This document shows positions 1 to 6,980 of a stretch of 7,855 bases of DNA, piece after piece. The translations under genes were made by a program, and so were the position numbers. This stretch comes from CAZXCQ01 sp964639275 (GTDB lineage: Bacteria > Desulfobacterota > DSM-4660 > Desulfatiglandales > Desulfatiglandaceae), in contig CAZXCQ010000295.1 of the NCBI GenBank assembly GCA_964639275.1, forward strand, positions 1 to 7,855, given 5' to 3'. Position 1 is the first letter of the stretch, and every line of letters begins with the position of its first letter. The notes under the pieces were generated by a model. That model was not told the origin of the DNA, searched no databases, and was given only the letters and a program-made list of their open reading frames with translations.

Positions 1-99
1 AAGACCCCCATGCCACACCACAATCGATTTATCCCCGGGTTTTTGAGAAGTTACGTCCAATTGGCCTCAATCAAGCGGATAGGGTGTTAACGCTATTAC
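1..99. other. Non-coding left edge downstream of the importer ATPase gene
   Basis: This stretch follows the stop codon of the minus-strand ATPase gene. I see no complete gene and no hairpin with a T-run that would make a convincing rho-independent terminator. A short palindrome, CCAATTGG, lies at about 57-64. The operon may continue or end beyond the window edge. Confidence 0.5.
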
Positions 100-861
100 C
101 TATGCCTTTCCCAGAAACATCTTCTGTGCGAGGCTGTCCGGCTTCATATCTTGCAGAGACCCGCACCAGATACTCCGGCCTTCCTTGAGCACGAGCGCCC
201 TGTCCGCCACCTCAAAAAGCTCCTGAAGGTTATGGGTCACCATGACAATGGAACGACCTTCCCTCCTGAGATTGCGGATCATTTCCAGGACCTTTTTCTG
301 TTCCCAGAGGGCCATACTGGCCGTTGGTTCGTCGAGCAGGATCACCAGGGGCTGGAAAAGGAGACATCGAGATATTGCAACGGCCTGTTGTTCCCCGCCC
401 GAGAGATTTCTTACCGCTTCGTTGATGTTCGCCAGGTCGATCCCCATATCCCGGAGTATCTTTTTGGCCTCCCGGGACATCCGGCGTTTGTTCAGGATCG
501 GAATAAGGGTCTGTTTTGAAGAAACCGTGACATATCGGCCCAGAAAGATATTCTCCCAGATCGTCAGGCTCCCACATAAAGAGAGGTCTTGGTAGAGCAT
601 TTCAATGCCCAGGGACCTCGACTGCTTTGGGGATTCGATTCGGACCTTCCGGCCCTTGAAAAAGATCTCGCCCGCATCCATGGGGTGGAAGCCTGAGAGG
701 ATCTTTAGCAGGGTGGATTTGCCGGCGCCGTTGTCTCCCACCAGTCCCAGGACCTCTCCCTCCATGAGTTCCAGGACGGCATTTTCCAGTGCGGTTTTGC
801 CGTTAAAGGACTTACAGATTCGATCCATTCTGATAATGGGCTGACAACCAGGGGGATTCAT
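100..861 (-). CDS. Sugar-type (CUT2/ribose family) ABC importer, ATP-binding protein, single domain
   Basis: This cytoplasmic ATPase should power import by the adjacent permease and binding protein. The 253-residue protein shows a full ABC set: Walker A GDNGAGKST (42-50), Q-loop Gln91, signature LSGGEQQ (153-159), Walker B VILLDEP (173-179) and switch His210. It has only one nucleotide-binding domain, about half the length of RbsA/XylG/MglA, which carry two in tandem. It therefore resembles the short FrcA-like members of the family and probably works as a homodimer. The start at ATG 861 gives the complete N-terminal strand; its ribosome binding site is weak (AAGGA about 14 bases upstream), and an ATG 11 codons later is a less likely alternative. 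It lies 50 bases after the binding-protein gene and is the last gene of the importer set. The substrate is unknown. Confidence 0.93.
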   Translation of the reverse strand: MNPPGCQPIIRMDRICKSFNGKTALENAVLELMEGEVLGLVGDNGAGKSTLLKILSGFHPMDAGEIFFKGRKVRIESPKQSRSLGIEMLYQDLSLCGSLTIWENIFLGRYVTVSSKQTLIPILNKRRMSREAKKILRDMGIDLANINEAVRNLSGGEQQAVAISRCLLFQPLVILLDEPTASMALWEQKKVLEMIRNLRREGRSIVMVTHNLQELFEVADRALVLKEGRSIWCGSLQDMKPDSLAQKMFLGKA

Positions 862-911
862 CTGCCTTTTTGCAGTCCTTCTTATTGACGACGGTCAAGG
901 GGCCTTACCGT

Positions 912-2000
912 TTATTTCCAGTCCGCCAGATCGTGAATGTTGTCTTTCGTGGCCAGGACACTGATCACCTTAAGGTCCTTTGGGATCTCCTTTCCCATAC
1001 GGGCGGCAATGGCGGTCCTCGTGACCAGTTCGCCGATGACATAAGGGCTGAAGGCGACCGAACAGGCCAGCCGGCCCTGTGATATGGCCTCCTTGGCCTG
1101 GGGGATCAGGTCGATACCGCCCACCAGGATCTGGCCGCTCTTCCCTGCCGCTTCAATGGCCTCCGTGGCCGCCAGGGCCATGACGTCATTGGCGCACATG
1201 ATACCCTTGAGATCCGGGTGGGCCTGAAGCAGATTTGTGGTGATATCATAGGCCTTTTTTCGGTCCCAGTCGCCGGGTTGAACAGAGACGAGTTTGACGG
1301 ACGGTTCTCCATTAAACCCGTCTTCCGCACCTTTTCGCCGCCCCTGGGATTGAGGAGCCGCGGGCATTCCTTCGATAATCGCTACCTTGCCGCCCCCCTT
1401 TTTGGCGAGTTCCCTGGCGATGTATTCCGCACCGATCTTACCCTGGGCGTAATAGTCCACCAGTCCCAGCGGGATGGGATTTGCCCCTGCCTCCCTGGCC
1501 GCCTTCATGTCCACACGCCAGTCCGTGACGGTAACAATCCCCTTCTGAGCGGCCTTGACAAACCCCGGGATCAGGTTGTGGGCCGTTATGGTGTGAGCAG
1601 CGATGGCGTCGTATCCCTTGGCCACCATGTTCTCGAGGATATTGAGCTGCGCGGTCGTGCTGTTTTCCTGGGGTGCCGCCTGGATGTCGATTTCGATTCC
1701 GAACTCCCTGGCCGCGTTTTCGTAGCCGTTTTTCATAGAGACCCAGAAGGGGTTGGCCAGCGTGATCAGGACCACGCCCATCCTCATCCCTTTTTCCGGT
1801 TTGGGGACTTCGCCCAGCTTTGCGAAGGATTCGGCCCTCGATTTCTCAAAGAGGGTCGCCTCCCCGGCCAGAACTGGGCTGTTCAAGCCCACGCTCATCG
1901 GGATCAGCATCACTATGGTTACCAGTAACAGTGTGGCGCCGATTCGCTTTACTCCCTTGAATTCCAACCTTCTCTTCCTTGTGTAAGTCTTCTTGTCCAT
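912..2000 (-). CDS. Periplasmic substrate-binding protein, RbsB/LsrB-like (Peripla_BP_4 type), of the ABC importer
   Basis: This exported protein should capture the substrate and deliver it to the neighbouring permease. The ATG at 2000 is chosen because AGGAGG sits about eight bases upstream; a longer open frame to 2042 lacks such a site. The resulting 362 residues begin with a signal peptide: a basic n-region (Lys/Arg-rich to residue 19), a hydrophobic core at about 20-39, and a probable cleavage site after Ala45 (VLA|GEA). No lipobox Cys is visible. The mature part has the family pattern: the LANPFW sugar-binder motif (81-86), a long helix after it, an internal CANDVMALAATEAIEAAGK segment and VGGIDLIPQAKEAI near the C-terminal lobe. 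Length fits the family with a somewhat long N-terminal extension. It lies 31 bases after the permease gene. Ribose, another pentose, a polyol or an autoinducer are possible ligands; the sequence does not decide. Confidence 0.92.
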   Translation of the reverse strand: MDKKTYTRKRRLEFKGVKRIGATLLLVTIVMLIPMSVGLNSPVLAGEATLFEKSRAESFAKLGEVPKPEKGMRMGVVLITLANPFWVSMKNGYENAAREFGIEIDIQAAPQENSTTAQLNILENMVAKGYDAIAAHTITAHNLIPGFVKAAQKGIVTVTDWRVDMKAAREAGANPIPLGLVDYYAQGKIGAEYIARELAKKGGGKVAIIEGMPAAPQSQGRRKGAEDGFNGEPSVKLVSVQPGDWDRKKAYDITTNLLQAHPDLKGIMCANDVMALAATEAIEAAGKSGQILVGGIDLIPQAKEAISQGRLACSVAFSPYVIGELVTRTAIAARMGKEIPKDLKVISVLATKDNIHDLADWK

Positions 2001-2006
2001 TGAAAC

Positions 2007-2014
2007 CACCTCCT
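2007..2014 (-). promoter_or_regulatory. Shine-Dalgarno site of the binding-protein gene
   Basis: On the minus strand GAGGAGGT precedes ATG 2000 by about six to eight bases. This fixes the start at 2000 and rules out the longer frame that opens at 2042. The site is much stronger than those of the permease and ATPase, consistent with the binding protein being made in excess, as is usual for such importers. Confidence 0.75.
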
Positions 2015-2031
2015 CTTTCTTTTGATATTCT

Positions 2032-2976
2032 CTAAGACACAAGCCTCAGTCCTCTGCGTCGAAGATTGTCGGCCAGGACAGCCAGAATAAAGACGATACC
2101 GATAACGAGTTGCTGATAATAGGAGGGGACATTGATGATGGTTAGCCCATTGGCCAGCGTGCCGATGATCAAGGCACCCAGCAGGGTCCCGCTGATGCTC
2201 GCCTCCCCTCCAAAGAAGCTCGTGCCGCCCATAACCACGGCGGCAATGGCCTCCAGCTCCATGCCAAGGCCGGCAATGGCCTCGGCCGTGTTCAAACGGG
2301 CTGTGACGATGATGCTCGCGAGGGCTGCGGCCATCCCGGAACTGGCGTAGACGCCAACGAGCACGCGATTCACCGAGACCCCCATACGATAGGCCCCTTC
2401 CGGATTGTCTCCCACTGCCCGCACGTAGGTTCCAAAACGGGTCCAGACGATGATGAAGTAGGCGAGCCCGATCAATACCAGGGCCAGAAGCGCTGAAATC
2501 GGCAAAGGCCCGAATCTGCCGGTTCCCACGATTCTGAAACCCCAAGGCAGGCCATATATGGGCCTGGCATCCGTCAGGATGAGGGCAAGTGCCCTGTAAA
2601 TGCCGGCGGTTCCAAGTGTCACGATGAAGGGCGAGATGCCCAGCCTGGCCACACCGATCCCATTGATGAGGCCCATGAGCCCGCCAGCAAGAATGCCAAG
2701 GGCCATAGAGATCAGGATGTCGCATCCGGCCTTCATGGCGCCGGCCATGATAATGCCGCTGAGGGCCAGGATTGCACCGACGGACAGATCGATACCTGCC
2801 GTGGCAATGACGATGGTCATGCCGGCACCGGCGATGATCAGGACCGCGGACTGGACCAGGATGTTGGTGAAGTTCTCCCACGACAGGAAATGGGGGGACA
2901 TGACGGAGAAGAATCCCGCCATGACGATGAGGAACATGAGCAGTCCCAGCCTTTGAAAGCGTCCAATATGGATCAT
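2032..2976 (-). CDS. Sugar-type ABC importer, inner-membrane permease (RbsC-like, BPD_transp_2 family)
   Basis: The 314-residue protein is a polytopic membrane protein that forms the translocation path. Hydrophobic segments are visible at about 10-27, 42-60, 63-80, 88-110, 115-135, 160-178, 205-225, 240-252, 262-280 and 288-304. Family landmarks are the cytoplasmic loop GDNPEGAYRMGV (189-200), which corresponds to the ATPase-contact region in RbsC-type permeases, and GMELEAIAAVVMGGTSFFGG (238-257). Length is usual for the family, and only one permease gene is present, so a homodimer is expected. The start is ATG 2976; an in-frame stop lies just upstream. Its Shine-Dalgarno GGAGG (2991-2995) is unusually far, about 14 bases, and lies inside a 13-codon upstream frame, so translation may depend on coupling. 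It is the first gene of the importer set. Confidence 0.93.
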   Translation of the reverse strand: MIHIGRFQRLGLLMFLIVMAGFFSVMSPHFLSWENFTNILVQSAVLIIAGAGMTIVIATAGIDLSVGAILALSGIIMAGAMKAGCDILISMALGILAGGLMGLINGIGVARLGISPFIVTLGTAGIYRALALILTDARPIYGLPWGFRIVGTGRFGPLPISALLALVLIGLAYFIIVWTRFGTYVRAVGDNPEGAYRMGVSVNRVLVGVYASSGMAAALASIIVTARLNTAEAIAGLGMELEAIAAVVMGGTSFFGGEASISGTLLGALIIGTLANGLTIINVPSYYQQLVIGIVFILAVLADNLRRRGLRLVS

Positions 2977-2983
2977 GTTTCAA

Positions 2984-3025
2984 TCAATGCCCTCCCCCCA
3001 AAGTTGTGCCTCTGGTAACTCTCAT
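2984..3025 (-). CDS. Possible 13-codon leader frame coupled to the permease gene
   Basis: A short frame, MRVTRGTTLGGGH and stop, begins at ATG 3025 behind an excellent Shine-Dalgarno AAGGAG (3033-3038) with seven bases of spacing. It stops at TGA 2984, seven bases before the permease ATG. The last glycine codons (GGG GGA GGG) include the only Shine-Dalgarno available to the permease. The arrangement suggests translational coupling, with ribosomes terminating close enough to restart on the permease. The codons do not form a run of one amino acid that would indicate classical amino-acid attenuation. It may equally be a chance frame; the strength of the ribosome site is the main argument. Confidence 0.35.
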   Translation of the reverse strand: MRVTRGTTLGGGH

Positions 3026-3119
3026 TTTTCTTCTCCTTTTCTGAATGATTCACAAGATCCACTGCCGCTGTGCAAACTCCGATCGAGCCGCAGGGTTTCC
3101 GAGCTGACAATCTGGCAAT
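3026..3119 (-). promoter_or_regulatory. Intergenic region before the importer genes, with a weak promoter candidate
   Basis: This gap between the reductase stop and the leader frame is the largest within the gene row. On the minus strand it has TTGTCA (3105-3110) as a possible -35, but the matching -10 at 17-base spacing (CTCGAT) is poor. A second weak pair, TTGCAC with TGAATC, lies nearer the importer. A near-palindrome TGAAT-C-ATTCA overlaps the latter and could be an operator. No rho-independent terminator is visible, so read-through from the reductase gene is possible. Confidence 0.25.
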
Positions 3120-4403
3120 TCATTTCGATTTCAACTGCTCCACAAACGCCTCCACCCGGGTCTTGAGTTGGCCAACATCCTCCATGCTGTAGTCCGTGTC
3201 GATCCGAAGGGTGGGAATGTTTTTCGCTTCCAGGGCCTTTTCAACGGACATTGCCTCCATGAGATAGGGCTGGCAGAACTGCAACCCGTAATGGATGACG
3301 CCATCTGCGTCATAGTTATCAAACATCTCAACGACATGATTAAGACGTTCGGGATTGGGGGTGAAGATGGCACAGTCCACCTTGAAATAGCGATCCACGA
3401 TGCCCTCTATGAGCTCTTCCACCGTGTTGCCGGTATCATCGGTCAAGTTGCGGGTGCCCCGCTCTCCAACACAGGATTCCTCACCCACAATCACGGCGCC
3501 GGATGTCTCGATGATCCAGGGGAGTTTCCAGTTGGGAACGGCCATGGGACACCCTGAGAGCAGGATTCTCGGCATGCCCTTGGGAAATACGCCTTCCCCC
3601 TTTTCTGTCCTCTTTTCAAGTTCTTCACAGATCTTGTTGACGGAATCCGTAAAGCGTGCCGGGGCGTCATAGAAAAACACCTGATTGGCCAACAGAGCAT
3701 CCAGTCCGGAGATCGGCACCGGATCAGCCTTTCTGAGACTGGACAGCCTGTGGATGGCCTTACGCTTGTTGTTGACGATTTCGATCCCCTTCTGAAGCCT
3801 AACCCTATCGATGCTGATCCCTGTGAGTTTTTCAACGGCATCTTTGAAACGGAGATACTCACCCCTCAAAAGGTGTCGCGCTTCGGGCGATTTCATCTGG
3901 GGGAGGTCCATCACATACAGATTGGGAACCAGCGTATTCAGGACCTCATAGGATTTCTTTTTTCCGTCACAGGTGTTTTCCCCCACGATCATATCGGCAG
4001 ACTCGATAAAAGGGCACACCTTCCCCAGCTTGAACCCGAAGGCCGATTTGATCAGAGAGCAGGTATTACGCGGCAGGAGCTTTTCCACCTCGTCGGTGGC
4101 AAAATCCGCGCCTGTGCAGAGGCCCACAAGTGTGGCATCCGCAGCCCGCACAATCTCTTCGGGTACGAACACACAAAAAGACCCAATCACCTTGCGGCCG
4201 GCCGCCTTTTCATCCATCAATTCCTTGATCCGAAGCCCATGCACTTCGTTCATGACAAAGTCGAAATAGCCCATGCCTTCGGGCCGATTCTCCTGCGACA
4301 GATAGATATCCTGATAACCTTTCGCAAGGACTCCTAGCAGGACATCATGGGCTGCCAGATCCAGCCCCAAGTTTTTCCACATTTCTCTATACTCTTCGCT
4401 CAT
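3120..4403 (-). CDS. Double-cubane-cluster-containing anaerobic reductase (2-hydroxyacyl-CoA dehydratase subunit B/YjiM superfamily)
   Basis: This 427-residue cytoplasmic iron-sulfur protein matches from memory the DCCP type described from Carboxydothermus, which carries an [8Fe-9S] double cubane and is reduced by an ATP-dependent activator to very low potential; the natural substrate of the family is unsettled. Visible family blocks include RPEGMGYFDFVMNEVHGLRIKE (40-61, interrupted here only by numbering), SFCVFVPEE (75-83), LPRNTCSLIKS (110-120), KVCPFIES (128-135), GENTCDGKKK (141-150), ISGLDALL, SGCPMAVPNWK (283-293), GEESCVGERGTR and LQFCQPY (374-380). Cysteines 77, 96, 115, 130, 145, 285, 311 and 377 lie in these blocks; which ones bind the cluster I cannot assign. 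The start is firm: GGAGG six bases before ATG 4403. It begins 36 bases after selB. The stop is TGA, but family members end at this point, so selenocysteine there is unlikely. No activator (HgdC-like) gene is adjacent. Confidence 0.9.
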   Translation of the reverse strand: MSEEYREMWKNLGLDLAAHDVLLGVLAKGYQDIYLSQENRPEGMGYFDFVMNEVHGLRIKELMDEKAAGRKVIGSFCVFVPEEIVRAADATLVGLCTGADFATDEVEKLLPRNTCSLIKSAFGFKLGKVCPFIESADMIVGENTCDGKKKSYEVLNTLVPNLYVMDLPQMKSPEARHLLRGEYLRFKDAVEKLTGISIDRVRLQKGIEIVNNKRKAIHRLSSLRKADPVPISGLDALLANQVFFYDAPARFTDSVNKICEELEKRTEKGEGVFPKGMPRILLSGCPMAVPNWKLPWIIETSGAVIVGEESCVGERGTRNLTDDTGNTVEELIEGIVDRYFKVDCAIFTPNPERLNHVVEMFDNYDADGVIHYGLQFCQPYLMEAMSVEKALEAKNIPTLRIDTDYSMEDVGQLKTRVEAFVEQLKSK

Positions 4404-4439
4404 CTTTAGCCTCCTTCATAATTTGTTTAAATGGGTGAC

Positions 4440-6350
4440 TCATCGAAGTCTCCTTGTATCTCCCTCCCTTCGAGTGAATCCGATGGAGTCCAGGTACTCG
4501 AAAACAGGCACCCCCACGGTCCTCCCGTATCCCAGGACATCTTTGCAGTCTCCGATGGTCAGGACGCTATTTCTCTTGATCACCGCCTTCACCCTGATCT
4601 TGATTTGCTCCATGGCCTGGGGAGTCATGAAACGCCTGTTATTGAGGCGAATGAGCCTTCCCTGCACGTGGAGGTAGTCCAGGAGCCTCTGGATCTCGTG
4701 CTTATTGTGTTGCCTGCGATGGAGCTTCCAGAAAGTATCCGCACTAAAAGGAACAAAACCTGACTCCTTCGCATAATCCAGCAACATGGCGATCACCCTT
4801 TCCCTATCTTCAGAGAGCTTGCCAAAGAGCTTCGGAATCCGAAAACCTCCATCCTGCTTTATCAGTTTCCCTTCGTTGCATAGTTCGCCAAGGATCCTCT
4901 GGAAAGGCATATCATCGAGAGAAGGCGCCAACTTCTTTTTGATCTCTTCGGGAGTTGCAGTCGTCTTTAATGGATCTTCCCTCAGAATCTTTTCAACAAC
5001 CTCCAGCATTTGTCTCTTCAGGGTCTGGTAACGAATTCTTCCGAAGAATCCCCTATCTTCAAATGAAACGAGATCTCCTTTTTCAACCTTTGTCCTGATT
5101 TCCACCTCAACCTCCTCGGAAGGAAAACCGGTGTTCCGGGCAAGCTCTTCTGCTGTGACAAGACGGTGGAGACTCCTTTCAAAAAAGTGATCAACAATTA
5201 CCTTCAGGTCATCATTTTGAAGTGACTGGAGATATGGAAGCGTCCTTTCTGCCTTGACCGCCCTAAATTTTTCCCGTGCGATCTCCAGGACTGCCCCTCC
5301 ACCGATAACGGTCTGGAGGTTAAGTGGAGAGATCACAAAACGATCTCTTGGAAGAGCCGCCACAGGCTTCATCAATCGAAATTGGGCCAGACCTCTCTCA
5401 CCTGGTTCCAGCTGTTCCTTTTCCATCAGGACCACCAGGGCATTGTTGACGGAGGTCCCGAGATAGAGCTTCACCCTCTGCCTGTTCTTTATCGAACTCT
5501 TGGCACTGCCCAGTGTCTGAACGTCCACATTCAAAATATAGCCGGGCGCGATAAAACCAGGTTCTGTCAGGACCATCCCCCTGTTGACCTCATTTGCGGA
5601 AATCTTGTGAAGATTGACACCGGCCCTTTGCCCGGCCACCACCTGGTCTACTTTATGATGATGAGATTCGAGAGATCTAGCCCTGGTCTCAATGCCGCTC
5701 GGTAGGATCTGAACAGAATTGTTTGCCACCAGCTTCCCGGAAACGACCGTTCCACTTACGACTGTTCCAAATCCCGGAAAACTCTTGACCTGGTCGATCC
5801 ATAATCGAAATGGGGCTTGAAGATCCTTTCCGCACGAGGCCTCAACCAGCCACTCGACCTCGGCTCTGACTTCATCCAGACCCCTGCGGTCGGTCTCGGA
5901 AAAGGGGATAATAGAGCTGTTTTCAAGAAAACTTCCTTCCAACAATTCTCTGACTTCAAGCCCTGCTAGCTCAAGGGTTTCTTCATCCACCAGGTCGGCC
6001 TTGCTCAAGACCACAAAGCCGGTCTCCACGCCGAAAAAGCGGAGGATCTCGATGTGCTCCCTGGTCTGCGGCATGACACCGTCGTCCGCAGCCACTATGA
6101 CCACGGCGGCATCGACGTTACTCAAGCCACGAATGGTGTTTTTCATAAAGTCGATATGGCCCGGGACATCCATTAAAGCGACGACCTCTCCAGAGGGAAG
6201 GTCCATCGGTGCAATGCCAGATTCAATGGATAATCCCCGCCTTTTCTCCTCTTGCCGCCGATCCGTGTCGATGCCAGTCATCGCCTTGACAAGGCTTGTT
6301 TTTCCATGGTCCACATGTCCGGCAATTCCTATGGTGATATGTTTTCTCAT
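4440..6350 (-). CDS. selB: Selenocysteine-specific translation elongation factor SelB
   Basis: SelB is a GTPase that carries Sec-tRNA to the ribosome at UGA codons marked by a SECIS hairpin. The 636-residue protein has the full domain set. The N-terminal GTPase domain shows G1 GHVDHGKT (11-18), the RRGLSIE switch region (37-43), G3 DVPGH (61-65) and G4 SKAD (116-119; Ser in place of the usual Asn, as in many SelB proteins). Two EF-Tu-like beta-barrel domains follow (about 178-350), then winged-helix repeats to the C-terminus (about 370-636), which bind the mRNA hairpin and separate SelB from EF-Tu and initiation factor 2 gamma. Length is typical for bacterial SelB. The start ATG 6350 has only a weak upstream AGG, so translation may be coupled to the small frame that ends 15 bases before it. 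selC lies about 630 bases upstream on the same strand; selA and selD are not in the window. Confidence 0.96.
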   Translation of the reverse strand: MRKHITIGIAGHVDHGKTSLVKAMTGIDTDRRQEEKRRGLSIESGIAPMDLPSGEVVALMDVPGHIDFMKNTIRGLSNVDAAVVIVAADDGVMPQTREHIEILRFFGVETGFVVLSKADLVDEETLELAGLEVRELLEGSFLENSSIIPFSETDRRGLDEVRAEVEWLVEASCGKDLQAPFRLWIDQVKSFPGFGTVVSGTVVSGKLVANNSVQILPSGIETRARSLESHHHKVDQVVAGQRAGVNLHKISANEVNRGMVLTEPGFIAPGYILNVDVQTLGSAKSSIKNRQRVKLYLGTSVNNALVVLMEKEQLEPGERGLAQFRLMKPVAALPRDRFVISPLNLQTVIGGGAVLEIAREKFRAVKAERTLPYLQSLQNDDLKVIVDHFFERSLHRLVTAEELARNTGFPSEEVEVEIRTKVEKGDLVSFEDRGFFGRIRYQTLKRQMLEVVEKILREDPLKTTATPEEIKKKLAPSLDDMPFQRILGELCNEGKLIKQDGGFRIPKLFGKLSEDRERVIAMLLDYAKESGFVPFSADTFWKLHRRQHNKHEIQRLLDYLHVQGRLIRLNNRRFMTPQAMEQIKIRVKAVIKRNSVLTIGDCKDVLGYGRTVGVPVFEYLDSIGFTRREGDTRRLR

Positions 6351-6365
6351 AAGAGATGGAACCTA

Positions 6366-6485
6366 TCAGGTCTGAAACATAGCTATTGCTTCCAATACCC
6401 CATCGGCAATTGTCCGGGCCTCAGCAGCAATCTCGAAACAGAGTTCCCTTTTCCCGCGAACATGTCTTGTCTCATACATTGTCAT
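6366..6485 (-). CDS. Possible 39-residue small protein between mvhD and selB
   Basis: This short frame opens with ATG-ACA-ATG, overlapping the last 14 bases of mvhD, and ends with TGA followed directly by TAG, 15 bases before selB. The first codon positions are rich in G (about 16 of 38), which is the pattern of real coding sequence. The predicted peptide has a basic N-terminal part (YETRHVRGKRE) and then a coherent amphipathic helix (CFEIAAEARTIADGVLEAI). I do not recognise a family. The position suggests translational coupling between mvhD and selB: the frame would carry ribosomes to a selB start that has a poor site of its own. It may be a real small protein, a coupling device or a remnant. 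Confidence 0.4.
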   Translation of the reverse strand: MTMYETRHVRGKRELCFEIAAEARTIADGVLEAIAMFQT

Positions 6486-6933
6486 CCTGAAAACCCTGCC
6501 TGTCAGCGGCCTTTTGTTGCTTCCTATCTCTAAAGATGGGACCGATCTGTCTGATCCTCTCCGTGAATTCCCGGCAGGTCTTTGCAAACTGAGACCCCAT
6601 GGCAGAGGAATTGTAGAAGATCTCAACACGCCCGGGTTCCATGCCGATCTCCTCAAGGAGCTTTTTCACGTAGGCGGCCCTTCGGGTGGCCTTTTCATTG
6701 CCTGAGATGTAATGACAGTCCCCCATAAGACAACCGGAGACAAAGACCCCGTCTGTGCCCCTTTCCAAGGCATAGAGCAGATGAATGATGTGGAGTCTCC
6801 CGGTGCAAGGAATCATCATGATCCTGACCTTAGACGGATACTGGATGCGCATGGAGCCGGCCAGATCGGCGGCCGCATAGGAACACCAGCGACAACAAAA
6901 AGCCAAAATCATTGGTTCAAAAGGATGCTTCAC
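6472..6933 (-). CDS. mvhD: MvhD-type hydrogenase/heterodisulfide reductase iron-sulfur (delta) subunit
   Basis: MvhD carries a [2Fe-2S] cluster and passes electrons from a hydrogenase or formate dehydrogenase to HdrA, where bifurcation takes place in the cytoplasm. The 153-residue protein has the family pattern: FCCRWCSYAAADLAG (12-26; Cys13, Cys14, Cys17), IPCTGR (Cys43), and SGCLMGDCHYISGN (Cys68, Cys73), then a KKLLEEIGMEPGRVEIF helix-strand and a C-terminal tail. The start is set at GTG 6933: GGAG (6940-6943) lies six bases upstream and the product then begins a few residues before the conserved first strand, as in known MvhD. A longer frame to 7098 would run through the tRNA gene and is rejected. 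The cysteine positions are all Cys, not Sec, although relatives in methanogens (VhuD) are selenoproteins. No HdrA or hydrogenase subunit is beside it, so its partner must be encoded elsewhere. It sits between selC and selB. Confidence 0.9.
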   Translation of the reverse strand: MKHPFEPMILAFCCRWCSYAAADLAGSMRIQYPSKVRIMMIPCTGRLHIIHLLYALERGTDGVFVSGCLMGDCHYISGNEKATRRAAYVKKLLEEIGMEPGRVEIFYNSSAMGSQFAKTCREFTERIRQIGPIFRDRKQQKAADRQGFQDDNV

Positions 6934-6939
6934 CTCGAT

Positions 6940-6943
6940 CTCC
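6940..6943 (-). promoter_or_regulatory. Shine-Dalgarno site that decides the mvhD start
   Basis: GGAG is placed six bases before GTG 6933 on the minus strand. Together with the family N-terminus it supports the GTG start over the in-frame TTG at 6951 and the ATG at 6912, neither of which has a better site. Confidence 0.6.
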
Positions 6944-6980
6944 GCTTTCAAAGATCCCCGCGACCGGGACACGCGATGTG

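Noticed and set aside
1949..2983. 344-residue minus-strand frame over the permease gene
   Set aside because: It is a shadow frame rich in His/Arg/Gly with no family features; the RbsC-like permease occupies the same bases in another frame.
2977..3122. Selenocysteine read-through of the reductase TGA; the frame stays open almost to the permease start
   Set aside because: The known family ends at this residue, the downstream translation has no family resemblance, and no SECIS-like hairpin follows the codon.
3750..4337. 195-residue plus-strand frame inside the reductase gene
   Set aside because: It is antisense to a well-recognised gene, without a family pattern of its own.
6405..6474. UGA at the mvhD stop read as selenocysteine, giving a Cys-rich tail (DKTCSREKGTLFRDCC) ending at a second UGA
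   Set aside because: MvhD relatives end near this point, the hairpin after the UGA is weak (about four pairs), and the 39-codon frame explains the overlap better.
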